Shown here in pieces: positions 1 to 12,167 of a DNA stretch of 64,000 nucleotides. Each line of letters begins with the position of its first letter. Position 1 is the stretch's first letter. Under the pieces are notes generated by a model that worked only from the letters and a program-made list of their open reading frames with translations, did no database searches and was not told the DNA's origin. A program made the translations under genes and the position numbers. This DNA comes from Hemibagrus wyckioides (Eukaryota; Chordata; Actinopteri; Siluriformes; Bagridae), in NCBI RefSeq assembly GCF_019097595.1, contig NC_080714.1, positions 10,468,259 through 10,532,258 on the forward strand. Direction: 5' to 3'.

Positions 1-1103
1 CTGTGTGTGTCATGCAGACCAGGGCAGCAGATCAGATCTCGCCACTATTGTCTGTTCTAATTTCTCACTTATGAAATACAGCCAAGAACATTTCCAGGGA
101 AAATGCTCAGTGTGTGATAGGAGATGAAGAGAAATGGAAACCGTACGTGGTCTCTTCAGTAAGGAATTTATCAATCTATTACAAAGTTTCAGTGGAGCCA
201 TTATGGTTTTGGGTTTCCTTCCAGATCTTCTTTAAATTAACATCCTTCCCATTTGACAAATGGCTTAGTTATATGTCAAAAGGAAACATTTCCAACCCAA
301 GCCGAAAAAAGGATAATGAAGTGAGCAAAGGGAAAAGGTGGACATCTAAATGCAAGAAAGAGGTATTTTTCATTCATTCCGAGGGCATGAAACTATATGA
401 GACTATTTTTATGGAAAAGAATTGACTTGTCTGCAGTTATTCTGTAATCTTCATCAATTCAGATTCTTATCTTCATAGCAATAGCATAACAAAAACATGC
501 TACTACTTTCCTCAAATGTGGTTGAACATCAACTAAAACTAAGGGCAAAAGTTCAGACACACCAACATTTGCACCAGAATTAAGTGGCTAATGTTAGCAT
601 ATAAAGTAATACTTTGTCAAAATTCTTAAATGTAGCAGCAGTCAATTATTCTAAGAGTAGGTGCTATTAAGCCAATTACAACAACTATCAATCATCTAGC
701 TGAAGTCCTCATTGATTTGGCATGTTGCAGTAACTGCCTGACTCTGGAGAATCTCATATACCTCTTAATTTGGTTGGATAAACTATTAAATCAGAGAAAA
801 CGAAAAATACAGATCAGTCATGTTCAGCTCAACCTTGAAGATTGTTAGAAGGTTGTATGAATACTGATCCACTGGAAATGTTATTATCACAAAATGTCCT
901 CTACTGCACCTTGGAACAACATTCATAGTAGTACCCAACATTAGTACCTATTAGTACCCAATCATACTAGTACCCAAGATTTTTAATTTATAAATGCAAA
1001 TTTCACATGCCTATGTTGACTTTTATGGGATGATATTGAAATTAATGAAAGGTCCGTTCATAAAAACCCTTATGGACCTTCTGAAATTATCAGGCTTTAC
1101 AAG

Positions 1104-1808
1104 TTAATCTCCATCTTCAATGCTTCCTCTCTCAAAGCCATCCCCAACCCTAGCCATCTTAAAACTTGAAAGGTCTTTTACCATAATTAAGCATCCTGGC
1201 TTAAAGCTTCCTTTCATATGAGTTGGGGCAATGCTGCCTGAGTAGTAGGGAGATTCCACTGAGAAGCATTTTCTCCCATAAACTCTCCAGCTGAATGCAG
1301 CTATGATATTGTGAACAAGCTCTTGTTCACAAAACAGTTGCTCAGCACCAAATATTGGTGAAACACCATAAGTCCATGGCTGTGTCTGAAAGTGGATTGT
1401 TTCATCACAGTTGGTGGTTTCTGTAAGTTTAATCTTAGGTATCATCCCCATTTCAATGCCCAAGTTCAACAAGAAAATCAGAATATTTCTCAGAACAGTC
1501 TGTGCAGAAAAACAGGATGATTGCCACGGTGAAATTGGTCTGGTGAAATATACAACAAATATAAAAAATACAAAAACAGATGATCTTTCAAAAATCCAGC
1601 CAGCTCTCCAGAATCCATACTTCCTGAACTGATAAAACCCTAGACACAGTACACAATTATGTGAGTAATCCCATACCTCAGCAATGAGCAGCCACCAAAT
1701 CCTAAGCACCAACACTGGAATGATAACATAAAAGTGCCCAAGCTGATGACTGGTTTTGCTTTTAGGTCTGGAAGAAAAGAAATGCCTAGAACATGCAAAT
1801 GCAAACAC
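1104..1808 (-). other. Longest open frame, unassigned, probably not a gene
   Basis: The frame has 234 codons and starts MFAFACSRHFF. It has hydrophobic stretches at residues of about 24-45 and 75-120 and an acidic end (GSIEDGD). No domain is recognisable, and I saw no promoter, polyadenylation signal or splice context that would support it. It could be a decayed processed copy of a membrane-protein gene or chance. Confidence 0.2.
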
Positions 1809-2985
1809 TCTTATTTATAAAGCTGGTCACAGGGGGCTTACCCCCTTAAATGATTTTTGGATATGACTTGGATGCAGGTAACCTAAGCACCAATACATTC
1901 AACTCTTTAAAGCCCATTAACATAGAAAATAGCAAGTACAATATGTCCAGACAAACCATATAGCAGCTTCCCAATGTATTTCTAAGTGTAAGTCTTTGAT
2001 CCCTGTTCCATGAATAAAGGACCACTACCAAAATTCATTCAACTACACTGACTGCCCAAGTCCAGCCAGCTACAGTAACAGAATCACGGACATCTTGGAT
2101 TCCAGAGGTCAGAGAGGTTAGAAGCAGTATCTGTTAAATTGTTAGGGATATGATACTAAGGAGAGCAGCTGAGAACCAGCTCATGACAACCCAATGCAAC
2201 TTAGAGAGTTTCATAGGAAATCACCCCAACTGCCCTGCAACATATCCTAGAGACTTCAAAAACACTCAGGGTCAGCTTCCAGAATGAGGAGGGGTTATAC
2301 TATGTATAACATAGTATACAATAGTACATATTAGGTCTACTAGAAGTGTTAGTACAAATGCCAAAAGTTTTTCAGGAAGCTTGGCAATAAGAACTCTCTG
2401 TGTGTGTGTGTGTGTTTTCTAAGGGAGAGAAGATGAGATATAAAGAAAGATTACAGAAAGCTTGGCAATGCAGAGCTGCCTACTACAAAGTCAAACAAAC
2501 CTACTCCAGAAATATTTCACATTTCAGAAGGCACGACAGAAGACAATGTGCCAGGATTTTTGAGCTTCTTGAATATGTGTGTGTGTTTGTGTGTGTAAAC
2601 TTTTTGCACAACATGATATTTGTGTTAAATGTATAGTTCATATTTAAAAAGTTCTTAAGATCTGCTGCCTTAACATTGCGATGAAGTACGATACATGCTC
2701 AAATAATTGAACAAAAATACCAGGCTAAATACACATAGACCCCCACACACAGACACACAGATAACATGGCTCAACTGCTCTCCCCTTGGGAGTCAGGGGA
2801 GAGTCATGTGACCTGTTGGCGGCCTTTTCTAGCTGTAATTCTCCCAGACTTCTTTACTTTCAGCTAAAAGGGCTGTAAGGCCAAAACTGCTTTTGGGATC
2901 GAAGCACTCACTCAAATTAGTGTCTCAATCCTCAGAAAATCTATCCAAATACCACAACCTTAAACACTGTCGTACTGTTCATGGA

Positions 2986-2989
<4 letters not shown>

Positions 2990-3024
<35 letters not shown>
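2990..3024 (+). repeat. (GA)n microsatellite
   Basis: Uninterrupted GA tract of about 35 bp. Confidence 0.97.
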
Positions 3025-3032
<8 letters not shown>

Positions 3033-3639
3033 AGAGAGGGCACAGTTGGAGACAAGGGCGCCCTTGGCTTTGCCATCTGAATCCACTTACATGTAAATTG
3101 GTTGTCTATCTGAATTAAGGGGAGCTTTGTGAGGGCAGCTCCACTAGCCTGTCACTCACAGGAGAGCATGCTCTCTTTCCTTCACTCACTCTCTCTGTAA
3201 GGTTAGCGTAATTACTCAAGTATTAAAATACAGAGAAAGAAGAATGTGGGAAAGAGATCACAGGAATTATATTGAATTCTTAAAGAAGGAATTATTTTGA
3301 AGATCTACGAATATACCCAGATAAACATATATTTTAAATAGATTTGAACCCTCATGTTCCGTTTGGAGCCTATATGACTCCAGAGCCTCTTTAAACTGTG
3401 CAAAAAATATATCCACTGTTATTTTTTATCCTCATATTTCAGGACTTTTCTTAATTACATAAGGTCTTGCCAGAAATGTATCTTTTACTTAATGATAATG
3501 TTTCTGATGTTGGCTATGACATGACTACACACATGTGATGTTTGGGGGTCATACTGACCACAGTAATAATTGTTATTGAGTGCAAAGGATTTTCACATGC
3601 TTTGACTCTGTTTGGTACCCAAGGTACAAGTTCTCAGTA

Positions 3640-3701
3640 CAAACTCTCTCTCTCTCTCTTTCTCTCGCTCACACAAACACACACACACCCACCCACCCAC
3701 C

Positions 3702-3734
<33 letters not shown>

Positions 3735-3850
3735 GCTCTTTCTTTCTCAAACACAAACACACACACAAACATAGAGTCACACACACACACACACATCTAC
3801 ATGCTCTCTCTCACATATGTGCACACCCACACACACATACACACACACAC
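3640..3850 (+). repeat. (CT)n / (CA)n compound microsatellite
   Basis: CT runs are followed by imperfect CA blocks separated by CCCA, TATA and CTCT islands. It makes several overlapping Thr/His/Ser-rich open frames that are not genes. Its right edge is the boundary of the inverted-duplication arm. Confidence 0.95.
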
Positions 3851-4318
3851 AACACCTCTTTTTTCAATTTGTATTTCCCTTCCATTGCTTCATGTACTGG
3901 GGCTTTTTTGTCAGAATGAACATAACCCGGTTTTCACACACATTTGCACATCCAGCTAAAACGCTGCAGTTATAATGCTAATCTTTTCTCCACTAGCAAG
4001 GCTCCAAAACAGAGTTAAAATCAATAAATATTAAATAAAATAAAATTGTATTATATATGCTATAGGAAATATTTTACATATACCACATTTATTGAATTGA
4101 TCTGATAAGATTTAATTTGTTTTTCAAACATTCCATTCCAGTGATTCTCAGGAAGCTTGAAACAAGTAATTACTGGATTGGGAAACTGCAGAACAAATGG
4201 CTTTGCAGTTTCTCTGTAACATATCTAGCTGCATCTTTGTTTTAGACAACGTAGAGCGTCTGGTGGTATCGGCTTGGCATCAGGCCGCATCACAAGACTA
4301 AGCTGTCAATTATTTTTC
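3851..4318 (+). repeat. Inverted duplication, left arm
   Basis: Two blocks here (about 3851-4026 and 4040-4318) recur on the opposite strand at 54929-55103 and 54238-54525. By eye the blocks are well over 90 percent identical, including the stretches GGTATCGGCTTGGCATCAGG and CTCCACTAGCAAGGCTCC. The outer edge of both arms is a CA/TG microsatellite. It has no open frame or transposon terminus that I recognise. Confidence 0.9.
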
Positions 4319-4641
4319 TGGAAATTATTCTGGATCAATGCCAGGTCTGCTCCAAAAAAATTATTCAAAGACTAGCAGAGAGCACATCAGTTATCTAGGT
4401 TAGGAAGTGTTTTGTGTTTGAAATAAGTTCCATGTTTGTCTTAAGTAATGGTGATATTATTACTATATATTATTACTATTATGGTTTTTTTTTTGTTTTT
4501 TGTTTTTTTACTGGTACTAGGGAACAGAGGCTGCGTCTGGCTGCCTTGTTGCCTAGAGGATACTATACATTTGTACATAGTTAATTTGAATGTTTATCAA
4601 AAACAAAAAAAGGAACATTTGCATTTACTTAAATACTTTAC

Positions 4642-4701
<60 letters not shown>
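4642..4701 (+). repeat. (TAAA)n microsatellite
   Basis: About 15 TAAA units. Confidence 0.97.
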
Positions 4702-5384
4702 CCTTGATTTTTTTTTCATCAAACAAAAGAGATATTTATATTTATTCAACAGTATATATAGAACATATATAGCTTTACCTTTTCATTATATTGGGTAATT
4801 TAAGCAATTATATGGTGCTCCTGGATTCCTATATGAGAGGGTAACAGCTCCAGGATCTAGTAGACTGGGAGGGCCGTGGTTCAGAGGAGTGTTCATGGGT
4901 GCCAGTGATGGACATTTTGGACCCACTTCTTAAAAAGGAATTACACTGCCACTACCCAGAACACTTGGCACCAAGTGACTGTCACTGCCCAGGCATTCAG
5001 TTTTCTTTCACCTTAGTAGAGTCTCCTGGAAAGGGGCCATCTTTAACAAGCTCAATTTCAAGATCTATCTTGGTCTGTTTTGATTCTTTCTGTTGGTTAG
5101 TCATAGTTGTGTTTTTCAATTCTTCAGTGATATTTAATAAACCTCTGCCTTTCAGTGTCTTGGAGTGTGTTTCAAAAGGTGCCAAATGCAAAAGGGGTGT
5201 AGGAGACCTGCTCAAACTTATTGCACCTTGCTCGCTTGCTCACTTCTTTAACAGCACTAAAGCCTTATTTGGAGATGCTGGAGTTTGAACCCAGGACCAC
5301 ATACATGCAAAGAATGTATTTTCCCGCATCCAACAAATGTTATTTAAAAGCTCATATGGAGAAGAAACAAATCAGTGCAGTTAG

Positions 5385-5467
5385 CCTCTGCAAGGCTTGA
5401 ATGTGGACAGAGACACCATGCCCTTCGGTTTTCAAGACCAACCCAGTTCTACTCGGCCACCGTGCTT
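5385..5467 (-). pseudogene. tRNA-Ser(UGA)-like relic
   Basis: The minus strand reads GGTGGCCGAGTAGAACTGGG (serine-type A box and D arm). It continues with GTTGGTCTTGAAAACC, an anticodon-arm-like stretch with TGA at the anticodon position, then a T-loop-like CATTCAAG. The acceptor stem does not pair cleanly, so this is a decayed tRNA copy or SINE head rather than a working gene. Confidence 0.4.
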
Positions 5468-5639
5468 GAGCAAGGGCCCACTGTATGGCCACAAGCAACC
5501 TAACAAGCCAAAAAATCAAATAAGACACAACAGAAGGAGTGTGCCAAGAAGAGCTTTCAGCTGAAGCATGTTCGAAACCACAAGATGCCATGAATGCCCA
5601 AAGCAAACCGTGAAAACGGCTGGCACAAGGCTACTGACC

Positions 5640-5720
5640 AACAGCGGAACAAGGCGAAAATGGGGATCAAACCCATGACCCTGTCCCACATGGCCATCAC
5701 ACCTGAGTAGGGCCATAGCT
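5640..5720 (-). repeat. Possible SINE-like segment with B-box-like motif
   Basis: On the minus strand GGTTTGATCCCC resembles a polymerase III B box, and TGGCCATGTGGG upstream resembles an A box at shorter than usual spacing. Together with the tRNA-Ser-like stretch just downstream it could be an old composite SINE. Confidence 0.3.
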
Positions 5721-6088
5721 AATGACAGATAACTGTAGAGATCAAGAGATAAATAAGACACTGCCGTAACACAGTGTGCACACTAGGCTGCAGAGGTGCC
5801 TGGGACCTCAATACTATAACATCCTACAACAGAGACGCTGGGGATGGAACCAATGAGCTCCCTCTTTGCTACATCTCCTCAAAACATGTGACAGGCACCA
5901 GTTTAAGAAGGTTGTAGAGGGAAAAGACCAGGCTGTTGGACGAAGCGTTTGGGCTCAGACATTTCTCACCACTGGGGCACACATGCTTCCTCCTGGTGCA
6001 TGCCAGAGCAATGGCCTTTTGCACACCCAATTCTTCTGCTGCGTGATGGACACATGCGATCTAAGCAAGGACTTCTGGTCCATGACCC

Positions 6089-6371
6089 CCACAGATTTAT
6101 CTGAGTCAATCTGTTGCAAAGACATCAGCAGTGGCACATCCCAGCAATGTAAGGTGGCTTTGAAAATCAACACCATGCAGAGCTATTATGAAAGAAGCTT
6201 AATGACAAGCAGTAATTTTGTGACATTCATTGCAACTTACTTACCTGACCCAGTCTGATCCGAAGGCAACAAGCACTGGCACATCCCAGCACATCAAGAA
6301 AGCTTTAAAAATCAACATCATGCACAGCAGATGTGAAAGGAGTTAGTGGCAAAAAGTCATCCTGTAAAACA
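6089..6371 (+). repeat. 145-bp tandem duplication with repeated peptide sense
   Basis: Unit 1 (about 6089-6233) and unit 2 (about 6234-6371) share CTGGCACATCCCAGCA-type and AAAATCAACA(C/T)CATGCA stretches. In the same reading sense both encode a related peptide: TDLSESICCKDISSGTSQ followed by ALKINTMQSYYERS in unit 1, and TYLTQSDPKATSTGTSQ followed by ALKINIMHSRCERS then stop in unit 2. Unit 1 lies in an open frame from 5866 to 6258. I do not recognise the family. Confidence 0.6.
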
Positions 6372-7815
6372 CCTGGGACAATGGTGTTACAAAAGCTGTT
6401 TATTTTTTTTTAACTATACTAAGATCACACCACCCACAGTTTGTGTTAGACACTGCAACACTTACAATCTCTGTAGATGAAGTTCTGGACAATGTTCTAA
6501 GCCTATGACCTAATGTGGGAAATTTTAGACAACAAAGCAGCTTCACTGAATTGACTTTTAGAAGCTGATGAACACAATTTGTGGGAGTTTTTCCATGTAG
6601 AATTCTCAGTTTCATAACTTACTTTATAACATAACATTATTCTGGAGAAATGTTAGAGCTGTATTTGCAACTGAGATATGTGCCACAAATTTAAGTCAAG
6701 CAAAGCCTGTGGCTTTCATTTAGAAGGAAATGACCAAGTCCAACTATGTGAAGGGTTTTCCCAGACCTACACCCATAGATCCAGTACACACACACTCATA
6801 CACAAAATGACTTGCGTAGTATGCAATATTGATTTTGAACTTTACTAGGTTACTACTTGAAAGTTACTAGGTATTTATAAAATCATAGGTTAAAACCTCA
6901 CCATTACATATGTCAAGGACAACTACAAACACACGCATGCACACACTTGAAATATTTGTATTCTATATAAGTAACATCTTTACAACATGTAGAGCATGCT
7001 ATAGTGCTCATTGCTGTTGATGGCTTCTTAACATACTTGATAAATATGCCTTTTATCCAGCACAGAAAAAAGAACACAGTTGTAAATCTCAAAATGCAGC
7101 AGCTCAGATGGAAACAACCCTCAGACTGACAGGAAGTATAAAAAGCAACAAAAAAACATTCACAGTGTCTTTTCACATCACCTCTCTGGCACTACTGATG
7201 TAACACACTCTCTCCAGTGCACAAAATTACACATCTTCATACCACAGTGCTGTTGAATTCTCAAATGTGTTTGGTCAGAAGATGTTGAATAATTTTCTAC
7301 AATAGCACAGTTCTAACAACAATTCCATATGGAACTGGAATTTCAGGCACCTGTATGTTGGACATTCTGCAGAATGTAAGGCTGATAATAAACAGATTAA
7401 AAAACATATTAAGTAGGTTGTTATTAGCAAAGAAATCTGTATATTCACTGATATGGTGAGGTTTATTAAACATTTGTGTAAAGCAGTCATGGGTGTCACA
7501 TGGTTGTAATGATTAGTCTTCAGGAAAGAGGGCTTTTCATTTTCTAATTTCTCAGGAAGTAGACAGGGTGCTTTTTTCTTATTAACTTGAAAAAGACACT
7601 GGTAAGGGAACGACAGTATATAAAAGCACTATGGATAGGGAAAACTGGTAATAAGTAGACATTCCACACCATTAGATGTAAACATAAATGGTCAAATGTG
7701 ATATATGAATAAAACTCATCCTGTTATTGGAAAGTAATCTACATTTGCATGGTAACAGCATCACACCACCCTAGTGAGGATTATTTTCCTATCGCAGTAA
7801 TTCATATACACTTAC

Positions 7816-7976
7816 TTCATTTCTAGAATTTCCTCCAGTTGTTTTCGACGCTCCTGCCTCATGCTGCTCAGGTGAGTTTCTCTCTCAGCAAGAGAATTTT
7901 GGGTGGAGGACAGCTGCTGTTTTGTCACATCCAACTCTTGTCTTGTCTTCTCCAATGCAGCCATCAGGTCTTCCAG
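7816..7976 (-). CDS. erc2: ERC2 coding exon with RRKQLEEILEMK, last visible in transcript order
   Basis: This 161-nt exon encodes 53 codons plus two bases. It runs from LEDLMAALEKTRQEL through STQNSLAERETHL to RRKQLEEILEM, with a split Lys codon (AA|G). It follows a TTTTGTTCCAG acceptor and ends AA|GTAAGT. ALEKTRQELD and RRKQLEEILEMK are the ERC2 forms; ERC1 has MEKVKQELE and RRKHLEEVLEMK. This exon and the TDSSNTDTALATLEEALSEK exon together make ERC2 the best assignment. The family continues with QEALLAAISEKDANIALLEL, which would start with the missing third base of the split codon. No such exon was recognised between 7815 and 1, so it probably lies beyond the left edge. Confidence 0.95.
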
Positions 7977-10900
7977 CTGGAACAAAATATGAATGAAACA
8001 CACACACATATGCACACATATTTATGAAGCAAATACATGTACTATATACTGTATATTCCTAGAATATACAGCCATCAGATCTTCATATACAAGATAATCA
8101 TTGCAGTTTATGCTAACTAGCACAGTTACCATAAACACTTATGAATTTTTATTAGATGTAGTACAGCTTATTAGAGAAAGAGTGATATATTAAAGCTGAA
8201 TAAATCATTGGTTAGACAGTGTTATACTACAAGGCTAAGAAACAGTGTTTTTTGTTGTTGTTGTTGTCGAATGTAATACGATGGAACATTAACTCAAAAA
8301 TGAAAAGTAGTAACAGATTAATATGATGATATTTACATCTACAACATCTAATCTGAGGCTAGTATACTTTAATTTATTTCACCATTCAATACCGCTTCTA
8401 TCCTCATTATTTAGCTCATTATAAAGTAGTTGTTGATCCAGCACATCTTGCAGAAAATCACATGCAAGAAAAATGTGCCCAAGTCCAAAGGCAGAATCAT
8501 ACAATAATGAGATATGGCTCTGTTTTCCTTCAAACACCACCCTACATGAGCAGCTCTCATATAATTGTCTTAAGTCTGAGATCTGAGATCCAAACACCAA
8601 TGAGTGCAGTTTTGTCTTCTTTCTCCTTTTCAATCAATTTCAACTAAATTCAAAACAAGTTATACAGAAATCAAATGTGCAATTTATATCCATTTTGTAA
8701 GCTCAGAAGTGTTTATGGACAAGATCCATAGCATGTGATGGGGGGAGTATGTAAAAGTATGTAAAATATTATAATAACTTCTATAATGAATTAATACCTG
8801 TAATGAAACTAATAGGAAATGTATGTACTGTAGGTTCAAGAGTGAGCAGTGTCTTGACCGGTTAATGGGTCTTGTTGGTTTGAGGCGTTAAGATTTTAAG
8901 TCCAAAAAAAAAAAAAACAATAGTTTGAAAGGCCCTCTGTGTTGAGGCCAAATGTTAAATGCACGTTGAATCCTGTTGTGCTTACATGCATCTGGTTTTA
9001 TGCAAACGTGTATATCTGATATCCTAAATGGAAACACTAGAGATTAAAGCATGTACATGTGACCCTTGGTATGATAAGCAAATCCCATTAACCTCTGTGT
9101 ATATAAATCACTGAAAGTAGGCCCTGGTTCACACACACACACACACACCACCCCCCTCCCCACAAACATATCAGCTGCAGTACATTATTAATAATGAATA
9201 CAACGTGCTTTAGTCAAATGAGTGCCTTTGGGGATGTAAAATGTTAAGCCTCTTAGCACCTTTATCCTGTGTATGTGCTAATGTGCCTCAGATTTAAATT
9301 GTTTTCTCAGAGCTTGGTTCTAATTCGTAACCCGCCTCCAAGTACCCTGTTAAATATTTTCCATTTGAAAACGTTTATTTTTTTATTTTATTCATGCAGC
9401 TCATCTGATGTATTTATGTATGTACACATCATTAGGAAAGAAAATATTGGGGGCGAGGGGGGGGTTAGAAAACTAGGAAGTGTGAAAAAAGTGTGGCACA
9501 GCTCTTGTTAGGTTAGTCAAGTGACATAAGTTTTTAAACTAAAAAAAAATATCTTTAGCCTTATTCAGTTTTGAAAAAAGTGGTTCTCATGGGCTTGTCA
9601 GACAATTATATTTTAGTATCTTTAATTTAGGAACTACAGGATAGCTGTCTCAAAAGAAATAACAGGTTTAAACTAACCTCTCTTTATCAAACCAAGCTTT
9701 TTCTCTCCATAAAGAATAGAATCCATTTCTGTCTCCTCCCTGCCTCTCCTTTTTTAAATTTGATTTGAACATATTTTTTCCCTTAAAGTCTTTTACTTTA
9801 TTGATCTTGTAAATTATAGTGTCTTTTATTTTAGTTTCAAAATTGTTTAAATGTAAACAAAGTAAAGGATTTATGCAGCAAGTTGGTGAGGATAAACTTT
9901 GAAACAGTCTATTTGACAGAAGTACTCTGCCCAACATAAGCTTAAGCCAGACTGGAAAAACATTACAGAGTTATGATTGGCCAGTGGCTCCTAACTGTGC
10001 ACTTGCTTTCTTATTTTGATCTTTTTAGATTTCATGTGCAGGAATGAGCAGCTGGGATGTATGGGTGCTCCAATTACTTCCTCCTTCTACTCTCTCCCTC
10101 TCCCTAGCTGTATCGCTTCTTGCTTACTTTCCCACACACACATTTAATCCCACCAAGCATTAACATCCTACTATCTGACCTGTGCAGAACAGAAAAAAAA
10201 AGTTTTACCTAGAAGAATGAGAATTTGTTTTTGATTTGATTAATTAGTATATGCATTTAATAATACAGCTGTGCAAGGCATGTTTGTGTATCTGAGAGGC
10301 TGAAAGTGAGGTTACTCCAGTTCATTGGCATGCATTTTTACGAGTGGAAAGAGTGGAGAAGACAGGAAACTTGATTCATCTGAAATGATCAGCACTCATT
10401 TTAAGGTTAAGCAAAAATTTCAGACTTTGCCAATGCACTCTCAGCTCATCCGGAAGGCCTTTGGTGCTGAAAGAAAGAAAGTGGGCAGTGAATGGAGCAA
10501 ATGCACTCAGTGGTATAATGTCAGGGAGGACACAAGTAATTATTGTAATACATAAAACTGGTGAAAAAAAAAAAACAAACAAAAGAAAATGTCCTCAAGT
10601 CGTAGCTAATGAGTCCAATGAACACATGCAACTGCATCTGCTAAGAGGGAGAGAAAGACTGAGAGACATGCTCAGCTGAAACAGAGTAAAAGAAACAAGT
10701 TAGTGGTGTGGGAGAGGTAAAGGTAAAGGTAAAGGGAGAGGGAAGTTTTCACAATATCGGAAAATTCGACATTTGTTGGCTGGTTTTAAATACATGCGGA
10801 TGCACTTATGTGTTCTTTAAATTTCAAGCACTAGTCTGCTGCTGATAATTTATAGTAATTACTGAATAATATGCTTTGAGATAAATAACTAAATTATAAA

Positions 10901-12020
10901 CTTGGACATTAAGGGGACTTTAAGGGGATGGTAAATTATTATTGTTTTTCTCATCATGGTTGCTCAATGTTTGTCAAATTAGTGTATGATGAATGGCAAT
11001 ATAAAGTGCTGCAAGAGAGAAAGAAGTATTAAGACAAGTGATTCTTCTCATCTCATTGTGTTGTATATTTTGCACTGTAAGGTTTTGGACTATGGAAAGT
11101 ATATGTGATATAATAATAACAAAACAATCAGGTCACTTCAGGTCAAACTCACAGCAACTCTTGATCTTGTAATCAAGTGTGCTCTTTCAGAGGGAAGTGG
11201 AAGATGCTGGACTATTGATTGGAAGGTTGTGAGTTTGAATCCCACGACCACCAGCAGCAACTGTTGGGCCCTTAAGCAAGGCCCTTCATGCTCAGCTGTA
11301 GAAATGAGATTAATGTACGCTGTTTTGGTTAAGGGTGTCTGCCAAATGCAGTAAATTTAAGAGCTGCCATTTTCATACCGTTTTTGTTTTCTTTAGTGAC
11401 ACCATTCCTTTATCCTGAACTTAAAGGCAGTTTTTTTGCTCTTTCCATTTAGGTCTAAATGAACGAGACTTTTTCTTCTCTTTAGGTGAAGTGATGCTGT
11501 CAGATGGCTCAGGGCTCAGGGACTACACTATGCTCCTCATTCTGCCATTGGCTGATTAGGATTTTGAAAATGACTGAAAGTTATATGTAAGTATCAAGGA
11601 TTAAATTATTAACTTAAACTATCAGTCATTCAACTGTGGTCAGCAGCAAAGAATCTCAAAATGGACAATAGTTCAAGCTTTGAGGTGGATGGGTTACAAT
11701 AGACTGTGGATGATAGGCTGAGAGAAGCTGGACAATTTCACATGAAAATTATTTCCTATATCTACATTATTTTATGCATTTCACTGCTGCCACATGATTG
11801 GCTGAATGAACATGTGTCTTGGTGTTCATAATAAAGCGGTAAGTGTGTGTGTGTGTGTGTCTATTTATGTGGACTAACTTAACAGCTTATCTATATGTAT
11901 GCCAGATCATGATTATTTGGGATCTGTTCTAATCCAGTATGGATTCTTCTCCTCCTAAAGCTTTTCCCTTTCTAATCATTGCCCTACTAAGTGCTACAGT
12001 GCAGCTACATGTATGTGTAC
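7977..12020 (-). other. ERC2 intron between the KELEKALRES and RRKQLEEILEM exons
   Basis: AT-rich intron with short (AC)n and poly-A tracts. A tRNA-derived SINE lies at about 11170-11355. A short stretch at about 11635-11780 resembles the Tc1-like family seen at 26330 and 59110. No open frame with family resemblance was seen. Phase 0 on both sides of the intron means the two exons can be joined directly. Confidence 0.75.
11170..11355 (+). repeat. tRNA-derived SINE
   Basis: The sequence has a B box GAGTTTGAATCCC, followed by the teleost SINE body: GTTGGGCCCTTAAGCAAGGC and the 3' phrase GGTGTCTGCCAAATGCAGTA. The same body and 3' phrase recur at 23600-23757. Confidence 0.75.
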
Positions 12021-12167
12021 CTGTCTCTGTGCTAGAGCATGTGCCTGCTCCTCCTGAACCCACAAAGCCTCTCTATGAGTAGAGGTGTTCATGCTCTCTC
12101 GCAGAGCTTTCTCCAGCTCTTTGATTTTCTCAGCCGTCTCTTGCGCCGAAGCTTGGGTAATATGAGC
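12021..12167 (-). CDS. erc2: ERC2 coding exon with the KELEKALRES segment
   Basis: This 147-nt exon encodes 49 residues from AHITQASAQETAEKIKELEK to QEEQAHALAQRQ. It begins after a good TTTTCTCATTCAG acceptor and ends CAG|GTACAC, phase 0 on both sides. KELEKALRES and the following residues match the ERC exon containing IEELEEALRES. I remember that exon from ERC1; the common mammalian ERC2 isoform appears to lack it. Its presence here, in a gene whose other exons look like ERC2, is therefore informative about the ancestral ERC2 structure or fish isoforms. The first five residues (AHITQ) extend beyond the part I can align. An alternative internal acceptor at ACCCAAG has a poor pyrimidine tract and gives the wrong phase. 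Confidence 0.88.

Larger units (their letters stand above)
1..7815 (-). other. ERC2 intron downstream of the last visible exon
   Basis: There is no recognisable gene. It holds a (GA)n tract at about 2990-3024, a CA/CT-rich tract at 3640-3850, one arm of a long inverted duplication (3851-4318), a (TAAA)n tract at 4642-4701, a SINE-like/tRNA-Ser-like stretch at 5385-5720 and a tandem duplication at 6089-6371. The longest open frame of the window, 234 codons on the minus strand at 1104-1808, is hydrophobic in its first half. I could not assign it to any family. The block at about 2770-3230 is less AT-rich and not obviously repetitive. Confidence 0.7.

Noticed and set aside
3542..3959. Overlapping Thr/His/Ser-rich open frames
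   Set aside because: They come from the CA/CT compound microsatellite, with several frames open at once.
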